From: Rhizobium sp. Q54
GTDB lineage: Bacteria > Pseudomonadota > Alphaproteobacteria > Rhizobiales > Xanthobacteraceae
Assembly: GCA_945861895.1 (NCBI GenBank)
Contig: CAMAWF010000025.1
Coordinates: 1 to 37,147 of the forward strand
DNA length: 37,147 bases
Direction: 5' to 3'
Part shown: piece by piece, positions 24,969-33,970 of the stretch
How positions within the stretch are numbered: position 1 is the stretch's first letter
Layout of the letters: each line of letters opens with the position of its first letter
Made by a program: the position numbers and the translations under genes
The notes under the pieces: model-generated
Databases searched by the model: none
Told to the model about the DNA's origin: nothing
Seen by the model: the letters and a program-made list of their open reading frames with translations, nothing else

Positions 24969-26018
24969 TTAGTTCGATGACCCGCGTAGGCGGATAATCG
25001 ACGCGGTGCGGTCGTCCAATTCCTCGTTCGCCGTATCGGTCGTGATCTTCGGCTCGGTGCGCGCTGCGTCGCCACGAAATCGAATTGGCTCGAGCGGCGT
25101 GCGATTGACTTCGAGAGTGAAGATGTCGAAGCGGTTATAGTGGCCAAGGATGTCGTGATACTGTTTGGGCTCGATGCATCGATTGAGATCGATGTCGGCA
25201 TAAACGATACCTTCCCGGTCGATAATCGGCTCGCCGACCAGTCGGCCGTCGGGGCCGTAAATGCCCGAAAACGCGTTCGGCGTGCCGGTCAGCATCTTCT
25301 CCTGCTGAGGCGTCGGCTTGAGCGTCGCAACCAGCTCGGGACTCATGGCCGAGCAGGCCACGATCGTGAAGATTTTTCCCTCGAACGAATGCGCGCCGGC
25401 GCGAATACGGATCGCTTCCGGCATGTCGTAGTTCGCCACGAACGGGAATGCGATGTAGTTGGCAATATGGATCAGCTCGCCCTGCGCGAGCAGCGTGTAG
25501 CGGGCGAGCGTGTTGGTGTTTTCTCCGCAGGCCAAAACGCCGAGCGGGCCGAATTTCGTTTCGTGCACGCGCAGGCTGCTGCCGTCGCCGCTCGCCCAGG
25601 TCAGCTTTTCCGCGAAGGTCGGCACCAGTTTGCGGTGGCGCGCGATCAGACCTTCGGGTCCGATGATCAGATTGGTGTTGAAGACGGTGCCGAGGCTGTA
25701 GGTGACGCTCTCATTGACGCCGATCACGATATAGACGCCGAGCCGAGCCGCCACCTGACAGAGCCGGTCAACCTCCGGACCCGGAACATTGATGGAGCTT
25801 TGTTGCAGCCGTGCAAACCACGGACTGCCCTCCAGCGGAGAGAGATACCAGTTCCAGTACGGGTACCCGGCCACGAAGACTTCCGGGAAAACCACCAGCT
25901 CGGCGCCGGCGGCGGCGGCTTCGCGCGTCAGGACGCAAGCTTTTTCGACGGTGGCGGCAGTATCGAGAAAAACCGGAGCGGCCTGAACCGCGGCGACTTT
26001 GAACGGTGTGAACTGCAC
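24969..26018 (-). CDS. Nitrilase (carbon-nitrogen hydrolase family)
   Basis: This 349-residue nitrilase has the full Glu-Lys-Cys triad: E46 (FPEVFVAGYPYW), K130 (RHRKLVPTF) and C164 (ACGENTNTLARY). The CGENTN form is that of true nitrilases acting on aliphatic or arylaliphatic nitriles rather than amidases. It would convert a nitrile to an acid plus ammonia. I placed the start at GTG 26016-26018, with GGGGGC seven bases upstream. The open frame continues much further 5', but that part is antisense to the IclR gene and not credible. Divergent from the IclR regulator, it is first of a minus-strand run with the MFS transporter and two methyltransferases. Confidence 0.92.
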   Translation of the reverse strand: MQFTPFKVAAVQAAPVFLDTAATVEKACVLTREAAAAGAELVVFPEVFVAGYPYWNWYLSPLEGSPWFARLQQSSINVPGPEVDRLCQVAARLGVYIVIGVNESVTYSLGTVFNTNLIIGPEGLIARHRKLVPTFAEKLTWASGDGSSLRVHETKFGPLGVLACGENTNTLARYTLLAQGELIHIANYIAFPFVANYDMPEAIRIRAGAHSFEGKIFTIVACSAMSPELVATLKPTPQQEKMLTGTPNAFSGIYGPDGRLVGEPIIDREGIVYADIDLNRCIEPKQYHDILGHYNRFDIFTLEVNRTPLEPIRFRGDAARTEPKITTDTANEELDDRTASIIRLRGSSN

Positions 26019-26090
26019 GGCATTGCCCCCGGGTTTCACGCAAATGCTAGCCGGGCGGGTGCGATGTCCGGAGCTAATTTGGCGATACTT

Positions 26091-26107
26091 GTTCCGCAAT
26101 CCGGAAC
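26091..26107. promoter_or_regulatory. Inverted repeat, probable IclR-family operator
   Basis: GTTCCG (26091-26096), CAATC, CGGAAC (26102-26107) is a perfect 6-bp inverted repeat with a 5-base spacer. It lies in the 150-base gap between the divergent nitrilase and IclR starts. IclR-type regulators bind short palindromes of similar shape in just such gaps. A further TTCC/GGAA pair extends into CGGGGAATAA. Function is inferred. Confidence 0.6.
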
Positions 26108-26168
26108 GGGGAATAATGGTTTTTGGAGTAGTTTCCGAGTATGACGTGGCAACGTTTCGCATTGCGAT

Positions 26169-26954
26169 ATGATGAAAACCCTCAAAGCAGGTGACAAAAC
26201 AGGCGATAAGCCTGCCGGGATCAAGGCCATCGTGGTCGCCGGCCGCATCCTCGACGTGCTGGCGCGCGCCGAAAAACCGGTCGCGCTGCGCGATCTCGCG
26301 GTCGCCGGCCACATGTCTCCCGGCAAGGCGCATCGCTATCTCGTGAGCTTTCTTGCGAGCGGCCTCGCACGCCAGGATCCCGACACGCGCCGCTATGCGC
26401 TCGGCCCGCTTGCGATGCGGCTCGGGCTCGCGGCGCTGAACGCCCACCAACCGTTGCGCGACGCCATTGTGCTCCAGCGCGAATTGCGCAACCGCCTCGA
26501 CGAGACGCTGGTGCTTTCCGTTTGGGGCGCGCAGGGGCCGACGGTGGTGCATGTGGAAGAGAGCAGCCAGCCGATCATAATGACGATGCGGATTGGCGCG
26601 GTGCTGCCCATGCTCGCAACCGCGACTGGCCTGGTGTTCGCCGCGTTCCTGCCGCGGCACTTCACCAACCCATTGATTTCGGCCGCGCTGAAGACGTTCG
26701 ACGGCTCCAACTTGTTCGCGCGCGATCGCGACGGCATCGAACAGCTCATTCAGCAGGTGCGCGCACAGGGCTACGCCTACAATCAGGGCCACCTCATGCA
26801 GGGCGTGAGCGCGGCCGCGTTTCCCCTGATCGATCGCTCATCGACATTGGTGGCGGTCATGGCGGTGATGGGGCGCGATGAGCAACTCAATCTGCGCGAC
26901 GGCGCCCAAACAATCTCGCAACTCAAGGAAGCCGCAAGCAGCTTCAGCCGGTGA
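26169..26954 (+). CDS. IclR-family transcriptional regulator
   Basis: This is a 261-residue regulator. The N-terminal winged helix-turn-helix (about 18-85) includes VAGRILDVLARAEKPVALRDLAVAG and SPGKAHRYLVSF. The C-terminal ligand-binding IclR domain follows, with VVHVEES, GAVLPMLATATGLVFAAF (normally ...P...S..GR.ll) and the AAAFPLIDRSS block. Divergent from the nitrilase operon, it probably controls that operon and itself. The start is ATG 26169; ATG 26172 follows directly. Its last 11 bases overlap the convergent FAD/Fe-S gene. Confidence 0.92.
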   Translation: MMKTLKAGDKTGDKPAGIKAIVVAGRILDVLARAEKPVALRDLAVAGHMSPGKAHRYLVSFLASGLARQDPDTRRYALGPLAMRLGLAALNAHQPLRDAIVLQRELRNRLDETLVLSVWGAQGPTVVHVEESSQPIIMTMRIGAVLPMLATATGLVFAAFLPRHFTNPLISAALKTFDGSNLFARDRDGIEQLIQQVRAQGYAYNQGHLMQGVSAAAFPLIDRSSTLVAVMAVMGRDEQLNLRDGAQTISQLKEAASSFSR

Positions 26955-29900
26955 TGCCTGAGCCTCCCGGCCTTGCGCTCGCCGCCGCAACACTCATGGC
27001 CAGCACGCGCGCGACGTGGGCAGCGTCGCGTCCGCTGCCGTCCTTGATCTGGTGGCGGCAGGAGGTGCCGTCGGCGACGATCAGGGTATCGTCCGCCGCC
27101 TTGCGCACCGCCGGCAGCAGCGAGAGTTCACCCATCGCCAGCGACACGTCGATGGTGCCGGCGGCATAGCCAAACGAACCCGCCATGCCGCAACAACTCG
27201 ACTCGACTGTCTCAACCGCGAGACCGGGCACCAGCCTGAGCACGGCTTCAACCGCGCCCATCGCCGCGAACGCCTTCTGGTGGCAGTGGCCATGCAGCAA
27301 GGCGCGTTGCGCGATGCGGCCGAGCGGCAGGCTCAAGCGCTCTTCCTGCTGCTCGCGCGCAAGAAATTCCTCGAACAAAAACGACTGCGCGGCAAGCTGG
27401 CGCGCGTCTTCGCTGCGCATCAATGCCGGTAATTCGTCGCGGAAAGTCAGCAGGCAACTCGGCTCAAGCCCGATCACCGGCACGCCGCGCCGGACATAGG
27501 GCGAGAGTGCGGCCAGCACACGCTCGCCCTCGCGCCGCGCCTCATCGACAGCCCCGACCGACAAGAATGTCCGCCCGCAACACAGTGGGCGCGCCAGCGC
27601 GTCGGCGGGCGCCGCCATATGCACGCGATAGCCGCCGGCCACCAGCACGGTCAGCGCGGCGTCGAGATTCTCGCGCTCGAAATAGCGATTGAAGGTATCG
27701 GCAAACAACACGACTTCGCGCTGCGCTTCCCCGCCTTTGCGGAGCGGAGAATCGGCGCGGTCGCGGAACACATCGGCGCGCCACTTTGGCAGGCTGCGGC
27801 GGGCGGAAAATCCCGCGACCATTTCCGACGCCCGGCGCAATACCCCAATGCGATCGCGCAGATTGAACAGCCACGGCGCTTTCGCCGCATAAGGTGCATA
27901 GCGCGGCAGCCAGCCGACCAGGCGATCGTGCAGCGAAAAGCCGCGCTTGGCCGCGCGCGCCGCCTGCACTTCGATTTTCATCCGCGCCATATCGACGCCG
28001 GTCGGACATTCGCGCCGGCAAGCTTTGCACGACACGCAAAGCTTGAGCGTCTCGGCCATTTCGTCGGAGGCGAGCGCATCGGGCCCAAGCTGGCCGGTGA
28101 CCGCAAGCCGCAGCGTATTGGCGCGGCCGCGCGTGACGTCGCGCTCGTCGCGGGTAACGCGATAGCTCGGGCACATGGCGCCGCCCGCCATCTTCCGGCA
28201 GGCGCCGTTGTTGTTGCACATCTCAACCGCGCCCTGGAAACCGCCGCCGGCGCCCGGATAGGCCGACCAGTCGAGACGGGTGGTGAAGTCTTCGCCGCGA
28301 TAGCCGGGGCCGTAGCGAAAATTATTACGGTCGTCGAATTTCGGCGCGCGCACGATCTTGCCGGGATTGAACAGTCCTTCGGGATCGAAACGGTCTTTGA
28401 CCTCCTCGAATGCGCGCACAAGTTTTGTGCCGAACATCTTTTCGTGAAATTCCGAGCGCACCAGACCGTCGCCGTGTTCGCCGGAATGCGAGCCCTTGTA
28501 TTCCCGCACCATGGCGAACGCCTCTTCGGCGATCTCGCGCATCGCGTGCACGTCCTTGTCCTGCCGCAGATTGAGCACCGGGCGCACATGCAGGCAGCCG
28601 GAGCCGGCGTGCGCATACCAGGTGCCGCGGGTGCCGTGTTTTTCAAAAATTTGCGTCAAGCGGGCGGTGTATGCGGCAAGATGTTCGAGCGGCACCGCGC
28701 AATCCTCGACGAAGGAGACCGGCTTTCCCTCCTCCTTCATCGACATCATGATATTGAGGCCCGACGTGCGCACGTCCGCGATCTCCGCTTGCAGCTCGGG
28801 ATTGAGCACTTCGACGACGCCGCCCCATTTTGCGCCGCCGTTGTCCCAGTTAAAGCCGAGATCGCCCATCAGTTCCTTCAGCCGCCGCAGCCGGCGCAGA
28901 TTTTCCTCGTGATCCTGCTCGCCGAACTCGACCAGCAATATGGCGTCGGGCGTCTCGCGCACGAAGCGTTCCAGCGTCGGGCGGAACATCGAAATGTCGC
29001 GCGCCAGCTCGATCATGGTGCGGTCGACCAGCTCGACCGCAATGGGCGCGAGCCGCACGATGTGCTGCGCCGAATTCATCGCCTCGAAGAAGCTGCCGAA
29101 GTGGCAAGCCCCGACCGCCCGGCGGCCGAGCAGCGGGGAGAGCTTCAGCTCGATGCGCGTGGAGAACGCCAGCGTGCCTTCGCCGCCGACGAGAATATGC
29201 GCGAGGTTGATGTCGTTCTTGCCGGGGACAAGCGCGTCGAGATTGTAGCCGCCGACCCGGCGCTGAACTTTCGGGAAGCGCGCGGCGATCTCGTCTTTCT
29301 CGCGCGCGCCGAGCGCGAGCAATTGCTGCGCCAGCGCCCGCAACGGGGAACCATGCGGGAGCTGCGAGAGATCAGCGCCGACCGGCCCAAAATGCGCGAG
29401 TTGGCCGTCGGCCATCAATGCTTCGATCGAGATCACGTTGTCGCGCATGGTGCCGTAGCGCAGCGAGCGCCCGCCGCAGGAATTGTTGCCGGCCATGCCG
29501 CCGATGGTGGCGCGCGAGGCGGTGGAAATATCGACCGGAAACCACAAGCCGTGCGGCTTGAGCGCGCGATTGAGGTCGTCGAGCACGATGCCGGGTTCCA
29601 CCGTGCAGCGCGCATGCTTGACGTCGAGGTCGAGCACGCGGGTGAGATGCTGCGAGCAATCGATCACCAGCGATTGGTTGACCGTCTGCCCGGATTGCGA
29701 TGTGCCGCCGCCGCGCGGCAGCACGCTGACGCCTTCGGCGCGCGCCAGCGCGATGGCGCGCTCGGCCTCCTCGACCGTTCGCGGGCTGACGACGCCGACC
29801 GGCATCATCTGGTAATGCGATGCGTCGGTCGCATAGCGGCCACGCGTAAAACGGTCGAACGCTACCGCGCCGGTTATTTCGGCCTTCAGCCGCCGTTCCA

Positions 29901-29976
29901 GACCGGGCATTATTCGTTCCGCCACACCGTTCTCCGCGGTCGTTTTTGCCGCCATCTTCGGGGCAATCCCGGCCAT
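26944..29976 (-). CDS. FAD-binding and Fe-S-binding oxidoreductase, YdiJ/D-2-hydroxyglutarate dehydrogenase type
   Basis: This 1010-residue fused flavoprotein is close in length to E. coli YdiJ. The order is an FAD_binding_4 domain (about 50-200: VLPRGGGTSQSGQ, GGMAGNNSCGGRSLRYG), FAD-linked oxidase C-terminal domain (about 290-560, ending GLFNPGKIV), a ferredoxin-like Fe-S part (C-rich NNNGACRKMAGGAMCPSYR, then CVSCKACRRECPTGVDM) and a CCG cysteine-rich part (LCCGRTF and SSCCGMAGSFGY). Such enzymes pass electrons from D-2-hydroxy acids (D-lactate, D-2-hydroxyglutarate) to the respiratory chain. ATG 29976 is the longest start; 29955 or 29910 are possible. It is divergent from the aminotransferase gene. 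Confidence 0.9.
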   Translation of the reverse strand: MAGIAPKMAAKTTAENGVAERIMPGLERRLKAEITGAVAFDRFTRGRYATDASHYQMMPVGVVSPRTVEEAERAIALARAEGVSVLPRGGGTSQSGQTVNQSLVIDCSQHLTRVLDLDVKHARCTVEPGIVLDDLNRALKPHGLWFPVDISTASRATIGGMAGNNSCGGRSLRYGTMRDNVISIEALMADGQLAHFGPVGADLSQLPHGSPLRALAQQLLALGAREKDEIAARFPKVQRRVGGYNLDALVPGKNDINLAHILVGGEGTLAFSTRIELKLSPLLGRRAVGACHFGSFFEAMNSAQHIVRLAPIAVELVDRTMIELARDISMFRPTLERFVRETPDAILLVEFGEQDHEENLRRLRRLKELMGDLGFNWDNGGAKWGGVVEVLNPELQAEIADVRTSGLNIMMSMKEEGKPVSFVEDCAVPLEHLAAYTARLTQIFEKHGTRGTWYAHAGSGCLHVRPVLNLRQDKDVHAMREIAEEAFAMVREYKGSHSGEHGDGLVRSEFHEKMFGTKLVRAFEEVKDRFDPEGLFNPGKIVRAPKFDDRNNFRYGPGYRGEDFTTRLDWSAYPGAGGGFQGAVEMCNNNGACRKMAGGAMCPSYRVTRDERDVTRGRANTLRLAVTGQLGPDALASDEMAETLKLCVSCKACRRECPTGVDMARMKIEVQAARAAKRGFSLHDRLVGWLPRYAPYAAKAPWLFNLRDRIGVLRRASEMVAGFSARRSLPKWRADVFRDRADSPLRKGGEAQREVVLFADTFNRYFERENLDAALTVLVAGGYRVHMAAPADALARPLCCGRTFLSVGAVDEARREGERVLAALSPYVRRGVPVIGLEPSCLLTFRDELPALMRSEDARQLAAQSFLFEEFLAREQQEERLSLPLGRIAQRALLHGHCHQKAFAAMGAVEAVLRLVPGLAVETVESSCCGMAGSFGYAAGTIDVSLAMGELSLLPAVRKAADDTLIVADGTSCRHQIKDGSGRDAAHVARVLAMSVAAASARPGGSGITG

Positions 29977-30055
29977 GGCGCTGAATCGACTTGACCGGAC
30001 TGTTACATCCGGTGTTCATCCCGGCAAGTTTTCGAGCTTTTAGCCGGAGTTTCCA

Positions 30056-31264
30056 ATGGCCAAGAATTCTTCCCGCACGGTCGGGCGCCATGCTTTGCAC
30101 ATCCCGGGGCCGACGCCGCTTCCGGATCGCGTGTTGCGGGCCATGGACACGCCGATCATCGACCACCGCGGGCCGGAATTTTCCAAGCTCGCCAAGCGCT
30201 GCCTCGACGGCATCAAGACCATCTTCAAGACCAGCAATCCGGTGATCATCTACACCGCCACCGGCACCGGCGCCTGGGAAGGCGCGCTGGTCAACACGCT
30301 CTCGCCCGGCGACCGCGTGCTGATGGTGGAGACCGGCCAGTTCGCCGCGCTGTGGAAAAAGATGGCGGAAAAGCTCGGCCTCAAGCCGGAGTTCATCGCC
30401 ACCGACTGGCGCACCGGCGTCGATGCCGCAGCGGTCGAAGCCAAGCTGCGCGAAGACAAGAAACACGAAATCAAAGCGGTGTGCTTCCTGCACAACGAAA
30501 CCTCGACCGGCTGCCTGTCGCCGGTACCGGAGGTGCGCAAGGCGATCGACGCCGCCGGCCACCCGGCGCTCCTCCTGGTCGATACCATCTCCTCGCTCGC
30601 CTCGACCGATTACCGCCACGACGAATGGGGCGTCGACGTCACCGTCGGCGGCGCGCAGAAGGGATTGATGCTGCCGCCCGGCATGTCGTTCAACGCGGTG
30701 AGCGACAAGGCGCTTGCCGCCAACAAGAATTCCAAACTGCCGAAATCGTTCTGGGCGTGGGACGAGATGATCGCCATGAACAAGATCGGCTTCTTCCCCT
30801 ATACGCCGGCGACGCAAATGCTGCACGGTCTCGCCGCCTCGATCGAAATGCTGCACGAGGAAGGGCTCGACAATGTGTTCGCGCGTCACGACCGGCTGGC
30901 GGAAGCCACCCGCCGCGCGGTCAAACATTGGGGGCTGGAGATCATCTGCCGCGATGCAAAATATTACTCACCGACCTTGACCGCCGTGCTGCTGCCCGAC
31001 GGCCACGACGCCGACGCGTTTCGGGCGCTTGCGCTCGATCATTTCAATATTTCCTACGGCGCGAGCTTCGGCCGCTTCCAGGGCAAGATGTTCCGCATCG
31101 GCCATCTCGGCGACACCAACGACACCATGCTGATGGGCGCGCTCGCCGCCACCGAAATGGCGCTCACGCTTGCCGGTGTGCCGATCAAAAAGGGCGGCGC
31201 GCAGGCGGCGATGGATTATGTCGCCTCGCAACTGGGAAGCTCCACGCGCAAGGCGGCGGAGTAG
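30056..31264 (+). CDS. sgaA: Serine-glyoxylate aminotransferase (class V, PLP-dependent)
   Basis: This 402-residue cytosolic enzyme converts serine plus glyoxylate to hydroxypyruvate plus glycine, a key step of the serine cycle/photorespiration-like C2 metabolism. The N-terminus GRHALHIPGPTPLP and the TATGTGAWEGAL segment are family-typical. The PLP Lys is in GGAQKGLMLPPG (K202) and the ring-pairing Asp in LLLVDTISS (D176). GGAG (30046-30049) precedes ATG 30056. It is divergent from the FAD/Fe-S dehydrogenase. No other serine-cycle gene is in the window, although the hydroxyacid dehydrogenase at 8092 could reduce its hydroxypyruvate product. Confidence 0.93.
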   Translation: MAKNSSRTVGRHALHIPGPTPLPDRVLRAMDTPIIDHRGPEFSKLAKRCLDGIKTIFKTSNPVIIYTATGTGAWEGALVNTLSPGDRVLMVETGQFAALWKKMAEKLGLKPEFIATDWRTGVDAAAVEAKLREDKKHEIKAVCFLHNETSTGCLSPVPEVRKAIDAAGHPALLLVDTISSLASTDYRHDEWGVDVTVGGAQKGLMLPPGMSFNAVSDKALAANKNSKLPKSFWAWDEMIAMNKIGFFPYTPATQMLHGLAASIEMLHEEGLDNVFARHDRLAEATRRAVKHWGLEIICRDAKYYSPTLTAVLLPDGHDADAFRALALDHFNISYGASFGRFQGKMFRIGHLGDTNDTMLMGALAATEMALTLAGVPIKKGGAQAAMDYVASQLGSSTRKAAE

Positions 31265-31289
31265 TTTTCAAACATCGCGGGCAATCAAT

Positions 31290-31329
31290 CCGTCGCCCTT
31301 CGAGGCTCGCGCTACGCGCTCGCACCTCA
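31290..31329. repeat. Left part of a palindromic repeat split by the insertion sequence
   Basis: CCGTCGCCCTTCGAGG at 31290-31305 through CACCTCA at 31323-31329 matches the right half of the intact element at 33905-33951. The matching remainder, GGATGACGG, lies beyond the IS at 32264-32272. Confidence 0.8.
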
Positions 31330-32260
31330 GAGCCTGGCCGAAAAAGAGGTGAGTGATTTCAGCCCTTTGTGATTCCGTCGGATTTGCGAGATTCGATGGA
31401 GGACACATGTCTTGGACCGAAATCACCCGGGCGCAATATCGGCGCGAGCATCTGCGCTATGCAAGCGACATGACGAATGCGGAATGGCTTTTGCTCTCTT
31501 TTTTCCTGCCTGCATCGTGCCGCATCGGACGTCCGCGGGAAGTTGACCTGCGGGCGGTGATGAATTCCATCCTTTATATCCTGGCGACCGGCTGCCAATG
31601 GCGGGCGCTGCCGAAGGACTTTCCGCCGCGCTCCACCGTTCAGTACTACTTCTACCTCTGGCGAGACCAGCGCATCTGGCGGCGGATCAATCTGGCGCTG
31701 GTCAGGCGCGCCCGCCAGGCGGTGGGACGCAACGCCGTTCCCTCTGCCGGCGTCATCGACAGCCAGAGCGCCAAGACCACGGAAAGTGGCGGCCCGCGCG
31801 GGTTTGACGCCGCCAAGCGGGTCAAAGGACGCAAGCGCCACATGGTCACCGATACGCAGGGCTTTCTGCTCGCCGTGCTGGTGCACGCGGCCAACATCCA
31901 GGACAATCACGGCGCGGTGCCGCTGCTCGCCTCGCTGCGAGGAAGCTTCCCGAAGCTGCGCCACATCTTCGCTGATCGCGTCTACCGCGGCGACAAGCTG
32001 CGCAATGCGGTCGCCGAGTTCGGCAGGTGGACGATCGAGATCGTCACCCGATCCGAGCGGATCGGCACATTCAAGCCCGAACCCAAACGCTGGGTCATCG
32101 AACGCACATTCGCCTGGTTCGGACGCAACCGCCGCCTCGCCAAAGACTTCGAGCGAACCATCGCCAGCGCCGAGGCCTGGTTCCTGATCGCCAGCGTCCG
32201 CCTTCTCTCGCGCCGTCTCGCAAGGGCCTGAAAACATGGATATCATTTTGAGTCAGACTC
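31330..32260 (+). mobile_element. Complete IS5-family element (IS1031-like subgroup)
   Basis: This 931-base element carries one transposase. Imperfect terminal inverted repeats span 31330-31367 (starting GAGCCTGGCC, then AAAA, ending TTTCAGCCCTT) and 32222-32260 (on the minus strand starting GAGTCTGAC, ending TTTTCAGGCCCTT). A 3-base direct repeat TCA flanks both sides (31327-31329 and 32261-32263). Ends beginning GAG and a TNA-type 3-base duplication are typical of the IS1031 subgroup. The frame is intact, so the element may be active. The transposase stop lies inside the right repeat. Confidence 0.9.
31407..32231 (+). CDS. IS5-family transposase
   Basis: This 274-residue DDE transposase appears complete. 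An N-terminal DUF4096-like part (MTNAEWLLLSFFLP, LRAVMNSILYILATGCQWRA) is followed by the catalytic DDE fold: D118 (GVIDSQSAKTTE), D190 (FADRVYRG) and E232 (VIERTFAWFGRNRRLAKDFE). The usual second-Asp motif is ADRGY or ADGGY; here ADRVY is a small departure. The start is ATG 31407; the frame is open back to 31353, through the rest of the left terminal repeat. Confidence 0.93.
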   Translation: MSWTEITRAQYRREHLRYASDMTNAEWLLLSFFLPASCRIGRPREVDLRAVMNSILYILATGCQWRALPKDFPPRSTVQYYFYLWRDQRIWRRINLALVRRARQAVGRNAVPSAGVIDSQSAKTTESGGPRGFDAAKRVKGRKRHMVTDTQGFLLAVLVHAANIQDNHGAVPLLASLRGSFPKLRHIFADRVYRGDKLRNAVAEFGRWTIEIVTRSERIGTFKPEPKRWVIERTFAWFGRNRRLAKDFERTIASAEAWFLIASVRLLSRRLARA

Positions 32261-32263
32261 TCA

Positions 32264-32365
32264 GGATGACGGCTCAGTAATCGCCAACGCCGCATTCACT
32301 CGAAGGAATTGCGAATACTGGATCGCCCGCTTTCGCGGGCGATGACGGTTTGATTGAGGCGCAAG
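32264..32365. repeat. Intergenic repeats between the IS and boxB
   Basis: 32264-32272 (GGATGACGG) is the right remnant of the IS-split palindrome. A separate hairpin, ATCGCCCGC (32322-32330), loop TTTC, GCGGGCGAT (32335-32343), followed by GACGG, is another dispersed-repeat type. It lies just past the boxB stop and could protect or end the box mRNA, but no T-run follows on either strand. Confidence 0.7.
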
Positions 32366-33811
<1,446 letters not shown>

Positions 33812-33851
33812 GGCGTGCTCCCTAATCCTCGCTGCATGTTCGCTCTTGATC

Positions 33852-33951
33852 CGTCATCCTGAGGTGGCCGGCGCAGCCGGCCCTCGAAGGATGAACGGCC
33901 CGGGCCGTCGCCCTTCGAGGCCCGCCTTCGGCGGGCACCTCATGGTGACGG
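33852..33951. repeat. Long palindromic intergenic repeat between boxC and boxB
   Basis: The left half runs from CGTCATCCTGAGGTG (33852-33866) and the right half ends CACCTCATGGTGACGG. Each half has an internal stem with a 3-base loop: GGCCGGC/GCCGGCC (33866-33872/33876-33882) and CCCGCC/GGCGGG (33921-33926/33930-33935). The centre holds GGCCCGGGCC. It is the same family as the IS-split element at 31290 and similar in plan to 19155-19255. Confidence 0.85.
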
Positions 33952-33970
33952 AAAAACTTTTGCGTGCGCA

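Noticed and set aside
26019-26792. A long N-terminal extension of the nitrilase frame
   Set aside because: It lies antisense to the IclR gene and has no nitrilase homology before MQFTPFKVAAVQ; the GTG at 26018 has a ribosome site.
27619-29994. A 791-codon open frame on the plus strand
   Set aside because: It is antisense to the well-supported FAD/Fe-S dehydrogenase; its His/Arg/Ala-rich composition is what GC-rich coding DNA gives when read backwards, and no domain is visible.
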